NCBI GenBank assembly: GCA_007123395.1
Contig: SKLD01000483.1
Coordinates: forward strand, 1-5,954
From: Opitutales bacterium
GTDB taxonomy: Bacteria; Verrucomicrobiota; Verrucomicrobiia; Opitutales; Oceanipulchritudinaceae
Direction of reading: 5' to 3'
DNA length: 5,954 nt
The translations under genes and the position numbers were made by a program. This document shows positions 3,584 through 5,954 of the stretch, piece by piece. Below the pieces are notes generated by a model. It did not search any database. It had not been told where the DNA came from and was given only the letters and a program-made list of their open reading frames with translations. How positions within the stretch are numbered: position 1 is the stretch's first letter; each line of letters begins with the position of its first letter.

Positions 3584-5954
3584 ATGGTATCAAGACGACG
3601 CAATCTTGTCCGCGGCATCCGTATTTGTCTCTGCGGTCTCCTTCCCGCCACCGGAGCGTTTGCGGACACAATCCTGAACATCCCGGGTCACCGGCTGGTT
3701 TGGTATGATGAGTTCCAAGGCGACGCGATCGACCCGGACAAATGGAAGGTGAACGTGGGAGCCAACGTGGCTTACCGGCGGGCGAGCGACGGGCGCTGGG
3801 TGGAGCCGCACTGGTTCGACGACGAGTTCGAGCCGTGGTTGGACTTCCGGTCGATCAACGACGAGCGGCAGTATTACTCGCCGGACAACGTCACGGTGGA
3901 GGACGGCCTGCTGCGGATCCGCGCGGACCGGGAGACCGTGACCAATCCGGTCGGGTGGTACGATCCCGGTTACCATCTATACACGTCGGGTAAGCTGAAC
4001 ACCGCCGAGCAGTTCCAATTCCGCTTCGGCATCGTCAGAATCAGCGCGAAGATGCCCGAGGGGCAGGGTTTGTGGCCCGCGCTGTGGATGCTCAACGCGC
4101 CCGACCCGTGGTTCTGGGACGACGAGATCGACATCATGGAGGGTTACGGCTCGCGACCCACCGTCACGACCAGCGCGCGCCATTACAAGTTGCCCGACGG
4201 TTCGAATACCTTTGATGCCGCGCAATTGGATACGGGCCGGAACCTGCAAACAACCTTCAACGTGTATTCCCTCGAATGGGACGCGGACAGCCTCCGCACC
4301 GGGATAAACGGCACCGAGGTTCTCTTTCTCGAGCACGAGATTCCGCAGGACCCGATGTTTCTCATCATGAACGCGGCGGTCGGCGGTATGTTCGACGGAT
4401 TTCCCACGCCGCAAAATCCGTTTCCCACCTACTTTGAAATCGATTGGGTGCGGGTCTGGCAGCCCGCCTCCACGCCCACGGATCTTGCCAACGGCGGCTT
4501 CGAAGATCACCAGGGCCCGCAATGGGCGAACTGGAATACCCTCGGCGACGGCAATCTCTCCGTTGTCGCACAGAATGCGCTGCATGGCAGCCGCTCGGTA
4601 CGGATTGCCCCCCGCGGGGGTGTCGAGCCGGAACCGGAACCGCCACCGCAGGCTTCCATTTGGCTGACCGACGGAACGGCCGGTTCATGGAGCGGCTGGC
4701 TCAACGAGTTGTCCACCGGCGGCGAGGTGCTTTCCGGCGGATCGGAGGATATCGCGAACATCCCTGCAACCGCTGCGGGCGATGAAGTCACCCTGCCGAT
4801 CCACCAGTCGGCCCCGTCGCCACGCGCCAACGCCGTCGTCTATCGCCAACTGGGGGGCGCGGCTGTCGAGGGGCGCAGCCTCGCCTTCAGCGGAACCGTC
4901 ACCATCAACGAGCCCTTTCCGGCGGATGCGGAGGCCATCGCCTTCATCCGCATTTTCGATGACGGCTTCGACTTTACCGACGTGGCCGCCTCCATCAAAG
5001 GCGGGGGCGACTTCCGCATCGATGCCGACATTCCCGAGTCCGGCGTGCCGATCGTGCAGGTCGGGGTGGAAACCACCGGGGCCACCGGAGCGCCCGGAAG
5101 CCTGACGGCTACCGCGCTTTTCCTGGAGGATGAGGAGGAGAGCGGTAACGGAGCCGTCGAACCAACTGGCTGGACCGGATTTTTCCAGACCGTCATGGCC
5201 GCTCCGGGACAAACTGTGCGGTATGGATTGGTGGCGGGGCACGACCCCGCCGATCCCGTCGGACCGGGGGCCGAAGGCCGCCTGCGCCTCGAGTTTTTCG
5301 ACGCCAATGAAATGCTTCTCGGCGAAGTCTCGACCCTCCTCGTCGACGCGGAGAGCCCGGGCGGGATCGCGCCCCATGTCCTCGAAGCCGTCATCCCGGC
5401 GGGCGCGGTCTACACGCGCCTACTGATCGAACGCATTGCGGAGGATCCGGATGTGGATGAAGGCGGCAGTTTCCTTGCCGACGCTGCTTTTCTCTTCAAT
5501 CCCGCCGCGACGGAGCTTCCGGTGGTCACCGCCTTGCACCCTTCCGAGCAAAGCGTGCCCTCGGGCGTATCCGTCAGTCTTGGCGTAACCGCCGATTCGC
5601 CGACGGAGGTCTCCTACCAGTGGTACCGCAACGGCGAACCGGTCGGCACTGGGCCGGAGCATTCCTTCACCGCGAGCGATTGGTCCGGCGGCACCTACTA
5701 TGTCGTCGCGACCAACGAGGCGGGACCGGTCGTCGCGGCCGTCAGCGAGGTAAGCGTGCTTGCCGCTTCAGACGAGTTGAGGGTCGCCGACTTCGAGCTG
5801 ACGGAAGAGCGAATCACCTTCACCTTCATCTCCCCGTCCGGGTTCGTGTATCACGTTGAAGGGAGTCCGGACCTTGTCCGGTGGGAGATCATCGGCTCCA
5901 CCTTCCTTCCGGACGGTCACACGACGACGGTCACGAGAGACATCCCATCCGCCG
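3584..5954 (+). CDS. Secreted multimodular GH16 glycoside hydrolase (3' end outside window)
   Basis: One frame runs without a stop from ATG 3584 to the window edge (790 codons seen). Residues 1-27 are a signal peptide with an Arg-rich start (SRRRNLVRG, Tat-like), a weakly hydrophobic core and cleavage at AFA|D. Residues about 32-294 are a GH16 catalytic domain: VWYDEF, RQYYSPDNVTVEDGLLRIRA, SGKLNTAEQF (from 135), GLWPALWML (162-170), and the active site EIDIME with nucleophile Glu181, Asp183 and acid/base Glu186. It closes with FEIDWVRVWQ. The ExDxxE form fits laminarinase/agarase-like members that cut beta-glycans; the substrate cannot be fixed. Next come a beta-sandwich, probably carbohydrate-binding module (about 300-518, opening NGGFED), a second one (about 522-640), an Ig-like domain (about 647-725, W680 and Y705) and the start of the verrucomicrobial-style tail YHVEGSPDLVRWE (756-769). 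I see no Cys after the signal peptide. The frame is closed upstream by a TAA at 3539. Confidence 0.9.
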   Translation, partial: MVSRRRNLVRGIRICLCGLLPATGAFADTILNIPGHRLVWYDEFQGDAIDPDKWKVNVGANVAYRRASDGRWVEPHWFDDEFEPWLDFRSINDERQYYSPDNVTVEDGLLRIRADRETVTNPVGWYDPGYHLYTSGKLNTAEQFQFRFGIVRISAKMPEGQGLWPALWMLNAPDPWFWDDEIDIMEGYGSRPTVTTSARHYKLPDGSNTFDAAQLDTGRNLQTTFNVYSLEWDADSLRTGINGTEVLFLEHEIPQDPMFLIMNAAVGGMFDGFPTPQNPFPTYFEIDWVRVWQPASTPTDLANGGFEDHQGPQWANWNTLGDGNLSVVAQNALHGSRSVRIAPRGGVEPEPEPPPQASIWLTDGTAGSWSGWLNELSTGGEVLSGGSEDIANIPATAAGDEVTLPIHQSAPSPRANAVVYRQLGGAAVEGRSLAFSGTVTINEPFPADAEAIAFIRIFDDGFDFTDVAASIKGGGDFRIDADIPESGVPIVQVGVETTGATGAPGSLTATALFLEDEEESGNGAVEPTGWTGFFQTVMAAPGQTVRYGLVAGHDPADPVGPGAEGRLRLEFFDANEMLLGEVSTLLVDAESPGGIAPHVLEAVIPAGAVYTRLLIERIAEDPDVDEGGSFLADAAFLFNPAATELPVVTALHPSEQSVPSGVSVSLGVTADSPTEVSYQWYRNGEPVGTGPEHSFTASDWSGGTYYVVATNEAGPVVAAVSEVSVLAASDELRVADFELTEERITFTFISPSGFVYHVEGSPDLVRWEIIGSTFLPDGHTTTVTRDIPSA

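Noticed and set aside
3977..4585. Minus-strand frame of 202 codons inside the GH16 domain
   Set aside because: It lies opposite the catalytic motifs GLWPALWML and EIDIME, which fix the + strand as coding.
2530..5110. AAGCCTGACGGCT occurring near 2530 and near 5098
   Set aside because: A single 13-nt match, one copy inside the GH16 gene and one in a gap, with no flanking similarity. Most likely chance.
4685..5377. Minus-strand frame of 230 codons opposite the beta-sandwich modules
   Set aside because: The + strand frame is unbroken through the whole region and carries recognisable modules on both sides. The antisense peptide has no recognisable features.
1..5954. Mobile element, CRISPR array, tRNA/rRNA or defence system
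   Set aside because: I found no transposase or integrase motif, no regularly spaced repeats, no cloverleaf-like sequence and no defence-type domain. All supported genes are envelope, signalling or polysaccharide-degradation genes.

Overview
The window carries five recognisable genes, all on the + strand and in GC-rich DNA (roughly 60-65% G+C by eye), plus an ambiguous partial reading frame at the left edge. The gene content suggests a Gram-negative bacterium of the Verrucomicrobiota, probably near Opitutae. It has an outer-membrane lipoprotein pair of the YnbE/YdbL type and a meso-diaminopimelate-type MurE. It also has a long secreted polysaccharidase ending in the Ig-like plus 'Y-x-VE-x-S-x-DL-x-x-W' tail that is common in that phylum. 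This placement is inference from protein style, not from a marker gene.

Layout. 3-131: end of an unidentified gene (or, on the other strand, the start of a membrane protein), abutting a strong GC-rich hairpin at 133-159. 160-406: non-coding leader. 407-619: YnbE-like lipoprotein. 616-990: YdbL-like (DUF1318) periplasmic protein, overlapping the previous gene by ATGA. 1025-2512: murE, 34 nt downstream, so probably in the same operon. 2513-2660: short gap with no clear signals. 2661-3470: HDOD-domain protein with a degraded HD motif. 3471-3583: gap holding an AT-rich inverted repeat. 3584 to the right edge: a large secreted GH16 glycoside hydrolase that is still open when the window ends.

How they fit together. 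The first three genes are all about the cell envelope. YnbE and YdbL belong to the YdbH-YnbE-YdbL system, which in E. coli helps move phospholipid between inner and outer membrane. MurE adds meso-diaminopimelate to the peptidoglycan precursor. No ydbH and no other division/cell-wall (dcw) gene is visible here. The HDOD protein is probably a signalling or scaffold protein of unknown input. The GH16 enzyme would be exported and cut a beta-linked glycan, most likely a laminarin-like or other algal/plant polysaccharide; its accessory modules would bind the substrate. I do not see a defence system, mobile element, CRISPR array or RNA gene in the window.
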